Shown piece after piece: positions 21,331-32,247 of a DNA stretch of 64,000 nt. The notes beneath the pieces are model-generated. The model worked only from the letters and a program-made list of their open reading frames with translations, made no database searches and was not told the origin of the DNA. The position numbers and the translations under genes were made by a program. The stretch comes from Macrophomina tecta (Eukaryota > Ascomycota > Dothideomycetes > Botryosphaeriales > Botryosphaeriaceae), in NCBI GenBank assembly GCA_024180945.1, contig JAKSGN010000037.1, positions 1,617,501 through 1,681,500 on the forward strand. The letters run 5' to 3'. Position 1 is the first letter of the stretch; every line of letters starts with the position of its first letter.

Positions 21331-22795
21331 GCCGATGAGTTAACTGAAAAAGATGCTGTTTCTGCGAATAGCACTAGGCTATGGCTAGAGATAGGAAGGA
21401 GGCTTACCTGATAGTTCCCCTCGGTTTCGCCCCGCTCTTGCCGCCATGAGCGGAAATAAGGGTCTTACTTCAGCTTTGGCGCACGATCCCCGCACTGCAG
21501 GGGCCAGAGCTGAACTCTCACAGCCCGCCATGGTTGGGGAGTCACATGCAAAGGAATGGGCCAGACCGCGACCGGCTTACCGCTCGCATCCCCACGTGGC
21601 TCCTATCGATAAAACAGCCACGCTAACGCGTCGTAGTTTGCATTTTCACCGATTGTTAGGCCACGTCTGGAGCAAACCGCGTGCCATCCGACATAGCCGC
21701 AACGCCACGGCTGGGTAGTATAACTATAGGCGATGCCCGCTCTATGATTGTCGATCTTCCGTTCGTTTCTGTGATCGGATTCTCGACCAACTCTGGCTTT
21801 TTTCTAGCGCCCGCTCCTTCGCTTTGTAGTGCGCACCCCTTGCTACATACGTATAGCGTAATCACCGTGCATACTATTGCTGCTATCACATGCACGATTT
21901 GTTAGCCTCTAGCGAACTAACAGACATCCGTACCTAAAGCCCTCACCGCCCGTATGTATTGCCAGGTGCAACTTTCACGTCAGAGATGTGATCTCTTACT
22001 TCTAACAGGAACTTGTCAGCACTATACATGGAATACAACTCTACCAGGTCCTCAAGGCAGATTCGACGGCTTGCTAAGCAGTACAAGACGGTGTGGGAAG
22101 CCAACGTTAGGTTAATGGGTAAACACTAAGGGCCTCGTGTTTGTCTACGAAAAATTTTTGCGTTGGCACACACGTTGGAAGAAAAAGAGAGAGCAGGAAT
22201 GATAAGAACTTGATTGGTCGACCATAGAAACTCAGGTCATCTGGAACTCAAAATGTTCGTTCCAGACTCTTTCAATGTCATATTTACTTCTCTACGGCTG
22301 TAGTTGGGGCATTCCTGCGAAGACACCATGATTTGGCGTCAGGTGGCCTTGATTTCGTATGAGACGGTGTGCTGAGCCGTACAGGCCAATATTTTTTTTT
22401 AGTCCGCATCCGCTTACCATGACGCCTGCTACTAACCATACAAGATAATAATGCCGCTGCCTTAGCCTGTGAGAGGCATCGGGGACCTCTTCCCTTGTCC
22501 TGTTGAATGGTCTGGGTCGATGAAATGATAAGAAGCCGCCTCAGCCGATTTTTACTTCGTGTGACAATGAGATATGCGCTGACCGTGGACCTTATACGAG
22601 GTCGCCCTGTGTAGGTAGAATCTTCTAGCGCCAGCGTTAATTCTGCCCCCCGAAGCTAGAGCAAGACCTTTGTTCCGCTAGTGGCGTCAAGGGCGGGTTG
22701 GCTATGAACGGGCCAACCGGATATGTCCCCTTTAGTCACCGGTGTGGCATTGATTATCACGGTTTTTGGTTACGCTATTCTAAAAATAGCCTCTA
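21331..22795. other. Non-coding region, nothing recognised
   Basis: Short frames (such as 21446-21718) have no domain, homologous copy in the window or start context worth reporting. I found no terminal repeats. The left 100 bp may still belong to the Copia element leader. Confidence 0.5.
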
Positions 22796-23929
22796 ACGTA
22801 CTTCATAAGCGAATTAGTCGCATAAGCGAATTAGTCGCATGTGCCAAGACCCCCACCAAACATCTTACCCACCTATCCTCATCGCCACCATGCCCGTAAT
22901 TTCGAAGATCCAAGACTGTACGCGAGAAGGAAGAATCGACTGCGCTATACACGCGTTACGAGAGAACCAAATCTCAAGTATTAAAGAAGCGTCGCGTGTA
23001 TATCGCGTGAATTACGAAACACTTCGACACCGCCTCTAAGGTCACCCTCCACGCGCCGAAACCGTCGCAAACGGCAGAAACCTTAACAACGATAAAGAAC
23101 AGACATTAACCGAGTAGATATTAGATCTTACTGCACGCGGTTATCCCCCTCGCAAGTAGATAATCGAAGATACAGCCAATATGCTGCGTCGACTACGGGG
23201 TAAGCCACCGGTCGGCAAATATTGGGTGGACAACTACGTTAAACGTACCCCTGAAGTGCAAATTGCACAGAGCAAGAAATACGACTACCAAAGAGCAAAA
23301 CAGGAGGATCCTACGGTGATTAAGGAGCATTTTCGGCTCCTCAAGAATATAGCGAACAAGCATGGCATCAAAGATGACGATATCTACAATATAGACGAGA
23401 TAGGCTTCCTAAGAAGCAGCAGAGAGCTGTAAGACGCCAACAACATGAGCTTGAACGACGATCCACGTCACCTACGATAGTGGCAATGAGAAAGATGGCA
23501 AAGAGTGCCAAGTTAACGTTACAAGCGACAACAATCATGGCAGAGCAACTCGAGCGTACACAGGCTCACAATGCTAGTGGTTAAAAAGCGCAACATTAAA
23601 GTCAAGTATATTACTCAAAGAGAGAGCCTTACACTCAAGGAGGCAGTTGAGCTATCACAGGAGCCTGTAGCGCCTCCAGAAGCTACTCAAAGTGAGGACG
23701 GTAATGCGACACCGAAGGCTTCAAGTCGAGCTCCGTACCGCTGCAGGGGGTGTATGTCAACTGGGCATAATATAAGGGCTTGCCCAGCACTCAAGAACCG
23801 TTGCGCAATATAATTGTCATACAAAATTAGCTGGTAGTGTCATAATGCAAGAAGATGGTGGTGTTGTCCGTGGTGCCAAGAAATGCCCGACTAATTCGCT
23901 TATGCGACTAATTCGCTTATGAAGTACGT
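22796..23929 (+). mobile_element. Internally deleted pogo-type element (pogo-C)
   Basis: Terminal inverted repeats start ACGTACTTCATAAGCGAATT at 22796 and are mirrored at 23929. TA flanks both ends (22794-22795 and 23930-23931). Each end has two direct 17-bp repeats, CATAAGCGAATTAGTCG. At 1134 bp it is too short for a full transposase. It is a non-autonomous deletion derivative whose ends would still be recognisable by a related enzyme. Confidence 0.9.
22890..23814 (+). pseudogene. Deleted transposase of pogo-C
   Basis: The N-terminus MPVISKIQDCTREGRIDCAI with helix-turn-helix SIKEASRVYRVNYETLRHRL is followed by a stop (TAA at 23038). Then comes ILDLTARGYPPRK and WVDNYVKRTPE (CENP-B-type DNA-binding domain) and the first catalytic motif DIYNIDEIGFL. 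The DDE core after it is missing; the frame jumps to the C-terminal region with RQQ/ELDRR-like sequence. A CCHC knuckle, CRGCMSTGHNIRAC, closes it. Several in-frame stops are present, so it cannot make an active enzyme. Confidence 0.8.
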
Positions 23930-23931
23930 TA

Positions 23932-24783
23932 TGCTGTTAAATTATCGGCGATTTCAATAGGAACATCTCGAACCCCGTCGCAATGCTCTGTTTCCCAAGC
24001 TCGCCGGCATGCTCACCTGAGAGTGGTCTGCCTTCTACAGCATTTTTGAAGCTAGTAATGCTGTGGCTTAGTTCCTGTAAAACATATTACGACCTCGCGT
24101 TCAGAAGCTTGGTTTAATAAACAGTGAAACTGTTCCCACTCCTTAGGCTGCTCAACGCAAGTATCAACTTATCCAGAATCCAATCTATCCGTAATAGATA
24201 TGGATTGCATCTTTACCATGGACGATGTCCAAACCTCTCCTAACAACTGGCTATCAGCATCTTCCTCGGCTTCTCTCTACAATGCCCAATACGTCGCCTG
24301 GGATGAGAGGCTTTGGCTTACTGGACAATCAAGAGCTTGGAGGGCTAGAAGTACGTTAAGTTCAGTTTCTCCCGTGAATTCTGGAGATTTCCAGACTCAT
24401 GTAGGATGTGACAATTCTACGGACAACGAAGTCATCTAATATTAACTGATTCTGTAGATCCCTAAACCTACTTTGCAGTCTGGCTCTGCACTTGGTATTA
24501 TTCCAAGTCGACTAAATTGGACCCATGAACCATCCCTTATGCAATCCGTCGAGTTGAAAACGAGAGGAAAGTCATTTTGTCAAGAGACTACGTCTCCGAA
24601 TGAAGACAAAATATTGCACACTTCCCCTCAAGCCAAATCGCCTAGCTCCCGAAGCCATTCGTTGAATAGTGAAGGAATTGTATTCACTGCTGCCCCATTA
24701 TCTGATGCTGAAGCTACTGAACATATACATGATGATGATGGGGTGATGGTGCAAAAGAGAGAAGTCGGTGGCTGAAAGGAAAT
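23932..24783 (+). other. Region with a doubtful small gene (24200-24775)
   Basis: Frame 24200-24350 begins MDCIFTMDDVQTSPNNWLSA and runs into a candidate donor GTACGT. Frame 24473-24775 contains SVELKTRGKSFCQETTSPNE and ends IHDDDGVMVQKREVGG. The acceptors I tried (24457, 24478) do not join the two frames cleanly. It could be a decayed small gene or chance. No domain or signal peptide was recognised. Confidence 0.25.
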
Positions 24784-24930
24784 TGTTGGAACAAGTGCAG
24801 TGACAGCTTATTCAGTAGTAATGGGATGAATTGGCATGGTGTTGGAGGAGGGCGGCCGTGGAGTGGCCTTTTATCCTCTCTAGAATAGACTACACTTGGC
24901 GAAAGCTAAATACACGTGATTGATCTAACA
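24784..24930 (-). mobile_element. Solo LTR (short) of the Copia-1 family
   Basis: It starts TGTTGGAACAAGTGCAGTGA and ends CACGTGATTGATCTAACA, matching both ends of the 220-bp LTRs of Copia-1 (46874 and 52444) but without their middle part. The 5-bp flanks (GAAAT and GATTA) do not match, so an end has been rearranged. It is joined directly to a LINE1 fragment. Unlike the Copia-1 LTRs it shows no RIP pattern. Confidence 0.75.
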
Positions 24931-25484
24931 GATTAAGCGAGCAGAATCGCCCGCATGTAATTGCGGAGCGGAGGAGGAAACAGTCAAGCACTTCCTAGTA
25001 GAATGCCCACGCTGGATGGATATCCGGGTCAGACTGCAAAACGATCTTGGAAGTAGATTTGGTGACATCGCGTTCATGCTAGGGGGATGGTCGGGCACAA
25101 GAAAGCCTGACGGGAGGTTTATGGACGGCCCGCCGGACAAGTGGCGGGCAGACATGCGCGCTGTTAAGGCAACAGCGGCCTTTGCTTTGGCCACTGGAAG
25201 ACTGATTGCAACCAGGGATTGAGAGTCTCGTCCTACTCTAGGCAACCATATCCCTTCTCCAGCTAGCTGTCACGCCGATACAGGGACTGAAAGCACTCGG
25301 GAAAGTGGTCTCGATGGGAATGGCATGAGGGGTATAGAAGGATGGCTCTACTTTGGAATTTCCTTTTTTCTTGTCTTCTTCCTTTCCTTTCCTCGCGTTT
25401 GATTTGCTACCTCCATCCGTACTATCATTTGGCTTCATGTTGCTAAAATGTGGGAGGAAGAAAGGATGTTTGCTTCTATATAGC
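24931..25484 (+). mobile_element. 5'-truncated LINE1 relative: ORF2 C-terminus and 3'UTR
   Basis: The frame from about 24933 matches the LINE1 ORF2 C-terminus: CNCGAEEETVKHFLVECPRW, then DLGSRFGDIAFMLGGWSGTR, ending TAG/TGA-type stop near 25221. The 3'UTR shares CAGGGACTGA.AGCACTCGGG and the CTTTTTTCTTG stretch. It differs from LINE1-A/B by scattered substitutions, so it is a sister lineage, not a recent copy. It is cut at the right by the hAT element. Confidence 0.85.
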
Positions 25485-28449
25485 CAGCGAGTCCACCGTC
25501 CCGTCCGTTGCCGTCGCAGGCCTCGCGACGGACGGGACGAACCAGATGGCGCGACGGACGGCGACGGACGGGACAATTGGTCCCGTCGACGGGATGCAAT
25601 TAGTAAGCATTATGGCATTCCAAATTAGGCAAGCCGCAAGGGTTCGTGGTGTTGAGAAAAAAACGTTTCTTCACTTTCTACACTAACCCGTTCAACAGCC
25701 AGTTCTTCTGGCACTGCTCTGCCTCAATTGTGTCATCATTCAGACGATTGCGCTCCTCCGTAACCATGCGTTTAGCCTGACTAAAGGCTCTTTCGCAGTC
25801 AGTGCTCATGGCGGGTACGCTGAAGTGGTCGAGAGCCATATGCTGCAGGACTGGCCAGGCCGATCCGATAGTGAGCCACCAATTAAGAGGGCTCTCTACC
25901 TGTTGATCAGCATCACTAACGCCTGCGTTCATATACGCATCAAGTTGGCTTTCAATACGACGCTTCTTCCTCCGATATGCAGCACCAGTAACCCTACCAA
26001 ACGCCTCGAAGTCGCCCTCGTCGACTGTACCACCAGGCAGCTCCACCTCTGCTTCCTTCGGCTGTGTGGCCTTCTCCTTCTCCTTCTCTTGCGAAGCCAG
26101 TCCTTTTCGTATCTCTCGTACGTCTCGCGAATGATGGTTCGCGCCTTCGTAATCCAATCCTTGTGCTCGGCCCACTGCTCTTCAAAGTAGTCAAAGCGGT
26201 ACTTGGGGTGGAGGAACAGGGCCACACAGTAGGCCGGGCTTTGGTCCATGAGACTGTAGTACTCATTGAGCTTGAGCCAGCAAGCATCCACCCTGCTAGA
26301 GAAGACGTCCCACTGTTCCGTATCTTTACAACCCTCTAAATGATCAACCGTCTTCTTCAGGTGGCTATACATGAAATCCATAGACCTCAAGGACTCCCAG
26401 ATAGCACCGTGTGAGCCCTCTATCCCTGGCTTATTCGCCGCGCCCTCCATGTGCTTTGTGAGAGTCTTAAATGGTCGTAGAAGGTGGAAGTACTGCAGGA
26501 GCTTATCCCAATCGTCGCCAGTAAGGGCGTCCCGGCGGATGTCGTATCCTTTGTTGTTCTTCGGCTCGTAGCGGGCGACGTACAAGTCAATGGCCTTGCG
26601 AAGTTTCAGAGCTGCATACAGTCAACACTTAACTATTATAAAGAGTAGGGAACTTGTCCTAGATTGTATTACGAGCACTCCAGTTATAGGACGCGATCTC
26701 GGCTTGTTTGGAGACGTGAGTTCCTGCTGGCTGTCAGCTTCTTACATCTCTTGATCATATAGTACACCGAGTGCCAGCGGGACGCCACTATCAACGAGGA
26801 GGACGTAGTAGAAGATCGTATCTCCTTCTAAGTCGTGATCCTCGTCGAGCTCACGCTCTTCGGGGGACTGAAAGGCCTGAAATGCCGTCCTCCGTTGATC
26901 GTTGCGGTTGACGAAAACGCAGATGTTATGGAGCTTGCCGATTGCACCCTCGTTGCTCCAGATCATAAACGTTTCCGCGTCGTCGTCAGTTTTGCCAAGG
27001 AGACTTTGCTCGAGCTTTGACACGCCCTGACCGAAGAGAATCGCCTTTACCACAAGGTTAATAATATGGCCAATACAGCGCACTCGACAGGAGGGATACA
27101 AGATAGGCAGATCTTCCTGCAGTACACGAATCGCCGTATCGTTGTTGTCAGCATTGTCGCATATGATATAACCAACGGACTCAGTGCAGTTGTACTGCTG
27201 GAAGCAGCGAAGAAGGACTGGAGCGATATTCTCGCCACTGTGAGAGCCGAGAATACGCCCAAAGGCAAGGAGGCCGGTCCGGAGGGCGCCAGAGTGGTCG
27301 ACGAAGTGAGCGTTTACTGCGCAGTATGCTCTTTTGTTGCCCTCGTCGGCGGTCCATATATCTGTACTGATATTGATCTTGCTCCGAGACCGGGAGACTA
27401 TCTGCTTCACCTTCTCCCTCCGATCCTCAAAGGAGAGCTTAATCCACTTGCTTATGCATGACGGGCTCTGTGCGAGCATGGCCTTTGCTGCCGGTCCGCC
27501 CATTATAATCAATTCGCGCAGCTCCTCTGAAACGGCTTGTCTGAAAGTCAGATCAAGCTTGATCACTGTGTCGGTGAACCTTTGCTTGAACTGGACGTCG
27601 CTGAAAGGCGTTACAAGCGAGAAGCTTTTGGTGTTGACGAAACGCTGCGCGAAGGCGAATTCGACGATCTAGGAGGGTTGGCTGGGTTGAAAACGCCATG
27701 CTTGGTGCCCAAATGATCGGCCTGGTTGGCCGTGCCAGTCCCTTTGAAGACTCCCATATTGTAGTGTTTTGAATGGTGGCAGTATCGGCAGATCCAGTAC
27801 CGAATACCATCAGCTTCACAATCAGCGCCGTGGTCGAATATCCAGGCCGGCTTACGGCTCGTATTGACCACTGAGCGATGCCTCTGTCGGTAGGAAAGAC
27901 GAGGAATCGGTCTACCATTATAGCGGACCTTGTCCAGATCAATATTGCGAACGGTGTGGGAGGTTGTAGAAGTCTCTATCGAATATGAAATTGCGGTCGG
28001 TTCGGGCGTTGAGTGCGCTGGCGGTGGCGACGTAGGAGGCGAGGACGATGGAGAAATCTCTTGCCGTGAGGTCCTGGGGGCGATAAAGCGGTCCATCGCG
28101 CCGCGGAGACCCCTGGTGGTGTGCAATTCGATGAATGGTCAGATCCAGGATATAGGTGGAATTTTCGCGGTGGTCCGAGCTGGGTGTGTTTGCATAGTTT
28201 GCATATCTACATCCCTGGGCAGGAGCAGAGAAAGATCACTTCTTACAGCTAAGATAGGCGGCAAGCTCTAGGGGTGGTGCAATTACGCCAAAATATGTCT
28301 CCAGAATATTCACTTGTCCCTCTCGTCGCGACGCGTCGACGAGAGCTCGACCGACGGACGGGACGAGCCAACCAGAGCGACGGACGGGACGGCTAACGTC
28401 ACGTTTCTTGGCGTCGAACGTGACGTCCGACGGGACGGTGGACACTCTG
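25485..28449 (-). mobile_element. hAT DNA transposon, about 2.96 kb
   Basis: The left end reads CAGCGAGTCCACCGTCCCGT. The right end, reversed, reads CAGAGTGTCCACCGTCCCGT, giving about 21-bp imperfect terminal repeats starting with CAG. Inside both ends the motif GACGGACGGGACG recurs several times in both directions (25500-25590 and 28350-28440), as expected of subterminal transposase sites. The 8-bp flanks (TATATAGC and CTAAAGAT) do not match: the left flank is LINE1 3'UTR and the right is pogo-D coding sequence. Confidence 0.85.
25678..28096 (-). pseudogene. hAT transposase with frameshifts
   Basis: The ATG at 28096 gives MDRFIAPRTSRQ. A BED-type zinc finger follows (WICRYCHHSKHYNMG...HLGTKH). 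The frame shifts near 27665, then reads IVEFAFAQRFVNTKSFS and ISTDIWTADEGNKRAYCAV, with GYIICDNADNNDTAI and CIGHIINLVVKAILFG. A second shift near 26790 leads to SRWHSVYYMIKRC, and a GT-AG intron near 26690-26612 is likely before ALKLRKAIDLYVARYEP. A third shift near 26105 leads to the C-terminal dimerisation domain (STDCERAFSQAKRMVTEERN). All hAT regions are present, so decay is recent, but as read the gene is not functional. Confidence 0.8.
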
Positions 28450-29414
28450 CTAAAGATCACGTTCGAGGCGTCAAGCGACTCCTTGTAATGGATGGACACA
28501 GCAGCCACTGTTCTGCAAAATTCGAGACGTACGCAAGAAATAACGGCATTATTCCGTTATGGCTGCCCCCACACTCCTCACATATTTTACAACCGTTGGA
28601 TGTAGCTTGTTTCAGCGTTGTCAAACGACTTTATCGTGAGGGTGTTGAACAGCTAGCTCGCAGTGGTCAACACCACGTTACTGTCGACGACTTCCTTCAA
28701 ATCTATGCTATCGCAAGGCCTCAAGCTTTAAGCTCCAACAACGTTAAAAGCGCCTTTCAAGCTACAGGCATTGTTCCATACAATCCTGATGAAGTACTTG
28801 ATAAATTAGGTGCTCTACGTATTACAACACCAGATCCAGTTCTCCCATCTTCGAGCACTATTTCTGTGGACAACACACCAAAAAGGGTCAAGCAGGTGGA
28901 GAGACAACAGACAGCTTTGAAACGTCGGCAACATGAGCTCGATCGCCTATCTACATCACCTACAATATCACGAATGCTAAAGCTTGCGAAGACTGCTACA
29001 ACAGCGCTCCAGAAAGTGGAACTCATGGCTACAGAACTTACGAAAGCACGAGCGACCAGCGCCAAGATTACCAAAAGGGTAATACCAGGGTCAAATATCT
29101 TACCCAGCGAGAGTCTCTTACAATTGGTGAGGCTATTGAGGCGTCGGTAGCACTTCAAGAGCGTTCAGAAGCTACTGAAAGTGGAACCGGTGATGCGACG
29201 CTGAAGGCTTCAATAACGGCTGTTCGTCACTGCAGCGCCTGTGGATCACCAGAGCATAACAGGAGGACTTGTCCTGCACTTAAAGAAGCCCCAGGAAATG
29301 TTATTATCATACAAAATTAATATGGTGGCATTTTCAGAGTATTTCCTTATGTTCACGGTGCCAAGACATGTGCGGACGATCGACTTGTGTGGACGATTGA
29401 CTTGTGAAGTACGT
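28450..29414 (+). mobile_element. 3' part of a pogo-type element (pogo-D)
   Basis: Its right terminal repeat ends ...TTGTGAAGTACGT at 29414, before TA. Reversed, the end reads ACGTACTT followed by CACAAGTCAATCGTCCA and CACAAGTCGATCGTCCG, two 17-bp units. The left half is absent because the hAT element abuts it at 28450. The LINE2 tail begins right after the right TA (29417). Confidence 0.85.
28455..29318 (+). pseudogene. C-terminal half of pogo-D transposase
   Basis: The frame enters at HVRGVKRLLVMDGHSSHC (second catalytic Asp) and continues through LPPHSSHILQPLDVACFSVV (third Asp). It then reads ALSSNNVKSAFQATGIVPYN and a long helical tail (ERQQTALKRRQHELDRL). A frameshift near 29085 moves to YLTQRESLTIGEAIEA, ending in a CCHC knuckle, CSACGSPEHNRRTC. 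The DNA-binding domain and first catalytic Asp are lost with the left half. It is closely similar to the relic at 43.3-44.28 kb. Confidence 0.85.
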
Positions 29415-29416
29415 TA

Positions 29417-29451
<35 letters not shown>

Positions 29452-29776
29452 TTCATAGACCGTCCCAGCCGCCGAAGGCAGCTAAGCGGCATGTGGCCGG
29501 CTTCTCTGCGCCCGTTTGGGCCTAAGCGAGACAACGGAGCCCGGCCTGATTTCTCTACATGTACGTCTCTTGGCGCTACGGTCTTCCCGCTGCGCCAGCC
29601 TTCTCCATGAACCATCCTGTCTTACTCCAGTGTCAAGCTTCATGCTGTGGGCGCGATGTCAAACTCCGAATTGCCCGAGGAGCTTGGTTACCATCATGAA
29701 TTTTGCTGCTGCTATGGCTGTGCTGCGCTGGTTCAGCAGCTTCCTTAGGTCCGCTAACCAGCATCTCCGCCCCCTT

Positions 29777-32247
29777 TCATCCGGCGTACGAAAGGAGTCT
29801 CAGTCCGTCGAGCTGGCTGCACATATATAGCACGTGGCTGACGGTCTGCCGCCCACGTCCGCAGCCGCATTCGCCCGATGTTATGCCTGGCACGTGTCTC
29901 TGATGGAGGAAGTGTCTTAGCCCGATCTTGCCCGTCCTCATCTGCACCATTAACGCGCTCATGGCCCTTGGCGTGCCTCTGTGGAGTGCTAAGATCTTCC
30001 TGCTCGGCTCCGGAGCTACTTTAAAGAGCTGCCGGCCTCGTGCGCTATCGCGCCAGGTCTGTTTCCATTCGTTCATTACCATCTGGTTGATGGCTTGCTT
30101 AAGTGCTGCCACCAAGCTCGTTCGTGTATTTGGCTGCGTTCTATGCTCTACAGCGCGGTCCTCCCGGGCTGCCGCTTTAGCAAGTTTGTCAGCCTCTTCG
30201 TTGCCCGGCACTCCCTGGTGCGCGGGGATCCAGTGAAAGCCCATGGATGCACCCTTCTGCTGGAGCCCTGTCAGCTTCGCGATGATGGAGCTCAGTAGAC
30301 GTTGCCCGGACTGTTCGATAGGTGTCACAAGTGCACGCAGCGCTGCTTGGTTGTCAGTGAAGACGGCTATCTTTTGCCTGCCATTGGCTGTCTCAGCTCC
30401 TGCAAGCTCGAGCGCCATTATTATGCCCTAGAGCTCAGCAGCAAAGACTGTCGTAGACTTTATCGTGCCCATATACTTCGTGCGCCTCGTTTTTGCGGTG
30501 GGGGCGGTCGCTGCGGCACCGACATGTCCGTCTATTGCGCTGCCGTCAGTGTAGATGGCCAGCGTCTCCGTGTCTTTTCTAGTCTGATCATGCTGAGATA
30601 TCGCCAGCTCGCGTGAGTTTGCTATGCACACATCAGTCGGCTTCTGCCACGGGGGGAAGAAGTGTGGCAGCCTCTGCTCAATATTGATTAGCAGGCCGTC
30701 CATCCGTTCGTTCCAGTACTCCCTGATTCTTAGTATCGGGCTGCGCGTGTTTGGGCAGTCGCGCTTTCTCGAGTCCCACGTGCGCTCTGTGAGCTGGATC
30801 AGTTGCCAGTATAGCGGTGTCGATGCCATCCGCAGGAGCGCCTCGCCCATATGCTTTTTGACTACTTGCGCGGCGGGGAGTAGGAATAGCTCGATGTCGA
30901 GCGCCGCTTTCGATGTAGCTCTAAAGGCGCCAGCTATGATCCGAGCCGCCCGATATTGAATCGCTTCTACGGTGTCCGTAAACCGGGCTTCTATCGATCT
31001 GCTACGCCGACTTCCCAGGGCCCAGACGCTACAGCAGTACAGAACCCGTGGTAGGATGATGGATCTGTAGATCTGGCGCAGTCCCAGGGTGGGGATCCCC
31101 CACGTTGAACCCGCGATGCTTGATAGTGCTGCTAGTGTTGTGGTCGCGCGGGCTTGCAGCTGCTGGACATGCGTCTTGCCGCTTAGCTTCTGATCGAGGA
31201 ATACTCCCAGGAAACGGCAGCTATCGCTGGGATTAAGGTATCGGCCCCCGAGGGTAATGCCTTGCTCCGTGTTAAACAACGCGGGGGTCTTCGTAAAGTG
31301 CGTTAGTTCATATTTCTTTACGGCAAAGACTGACGCGTGCTTGATGCCCATCTCTCCGCTTGGGCATGGGCTTCGGTGAGGAGTTGACAGTTCTCTTCAG
31401 TAGACGGGCTGACTGCGAGCAGGTTCACGTCATTTATGTATCCGATTACCATGATTCCCTGTGCTGCGCATGTTTCGAGGAGGTCTGCGTTGTAGAAGAG
31501 GTATAGCATTGGGGAGAGCGGCGAGCCTTGCGGGATGCCGGTTGGGGTGCCGTAGCACGCTCCTGCGCCGTCGCTGAGTTTTAGTTTTGTCTTTCTTTCG
31601 GAGAGGAAGCTTCGGATCCACTCGAGCACCCTGCCGCCCATGCGTCTCTCGCGCAGGTTATGTAGGAGGCGGGGGTGAGAGACGTTGTCGTACGCGCCAG
31701 AAACGTCTAGTTGGAGGAGGGTTGCCACTCGCGGCTCTGCCGAGTTCCACGCGCTGTGCACCGTCTCGACCAGTAGGTGTACGGCGTGCTCGGTGGAGCG
31801 GCCGCGACGACCCCCGATGTGGCTCTGGGGTAGGAGATCGAAGCGCGCGACGAGGTAGCTCATGCGTCTCGCTATGATGGATTCCAGGATCTTGCCGATC
31901 GTGGTGGTGAGTGCGATTGGCCGGTAGGACTTGGGGTCCGTGCAGGGTGGTCAACAATCAAACAAACAAGCAAATATTTGGTAAATCTTTGCTTATCGAC
32001 CAATCAGAGGAGCCGATAAGCAAAGATTTACCAAATATTTGTTTGTTTGTTTGATTGTTGACCACCCTGCGAGCTCCTTCTTTAGCGGATGGTGTACCGT
32101 GTTTCGGAAGGGGTTCTTCCACGGTTCCTGAACGGCGATAATGTCGAACTCGCGCGCCCGCCTGTCCCGGAAAAGGGGCGCCATCACTTTGGCCCTGGAT
32201 CTCATGACGTTGTACTGCAAGATGGATAGCTGTCTATCTTTAGTCAT
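29777..32247 (-). pseudogene. LINE2 ORF2, deleted and mutated
   Basis: ORF2 opens at ATG 32247 with the first endonuclease strands (LSILQYNVMRSRAKVMAPLF, FDIIAVQEPW). It is interrupted at about 32071 by the palindromic element. Coding resumes at 31941 inside the RT (SYRPIALTTTIGK, LQLDVSGAYDNV, GIPQGSPLSPMLY). The catalytic box reads GYINDVNLLA: the first Asp is Asn. A frameshift lies near 31340. The RNase H is split by a TAG near 30430 but keeps its residues (AIYTDGSAIDG, FTDNQAALRAL, HQGVPGNEEADKLA). A zinc motif, CGCGRGRQTVSHVLYMC, ends it. No active ORF2 product is possible. Confidence 0.85.
31942..32070. mobile_element. 129-bp foldback (palindromic MITE-like) element
   Basis: Two arms of about 57 nt are inverted copies with one mismatch (GCAGGGTGGTCAACAATCAA at the outside, CTTTGCTTATCG at the inside) around a 15-nt centre. 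It sits within LINE2 exactly where about 1 kb or more of ORF2 is missing. No clear target duplication was found beyond possible 2-3 bp. Related arm sequences lie near 13.9-14.0 kb. Confidence 0.8.

Noticed and set aside
27930..28271. 113-codon plus-strand frame with Gly/Val-rich sequence
   Set aside because: It is antisense to the hAT N-terminal region and has no domain.
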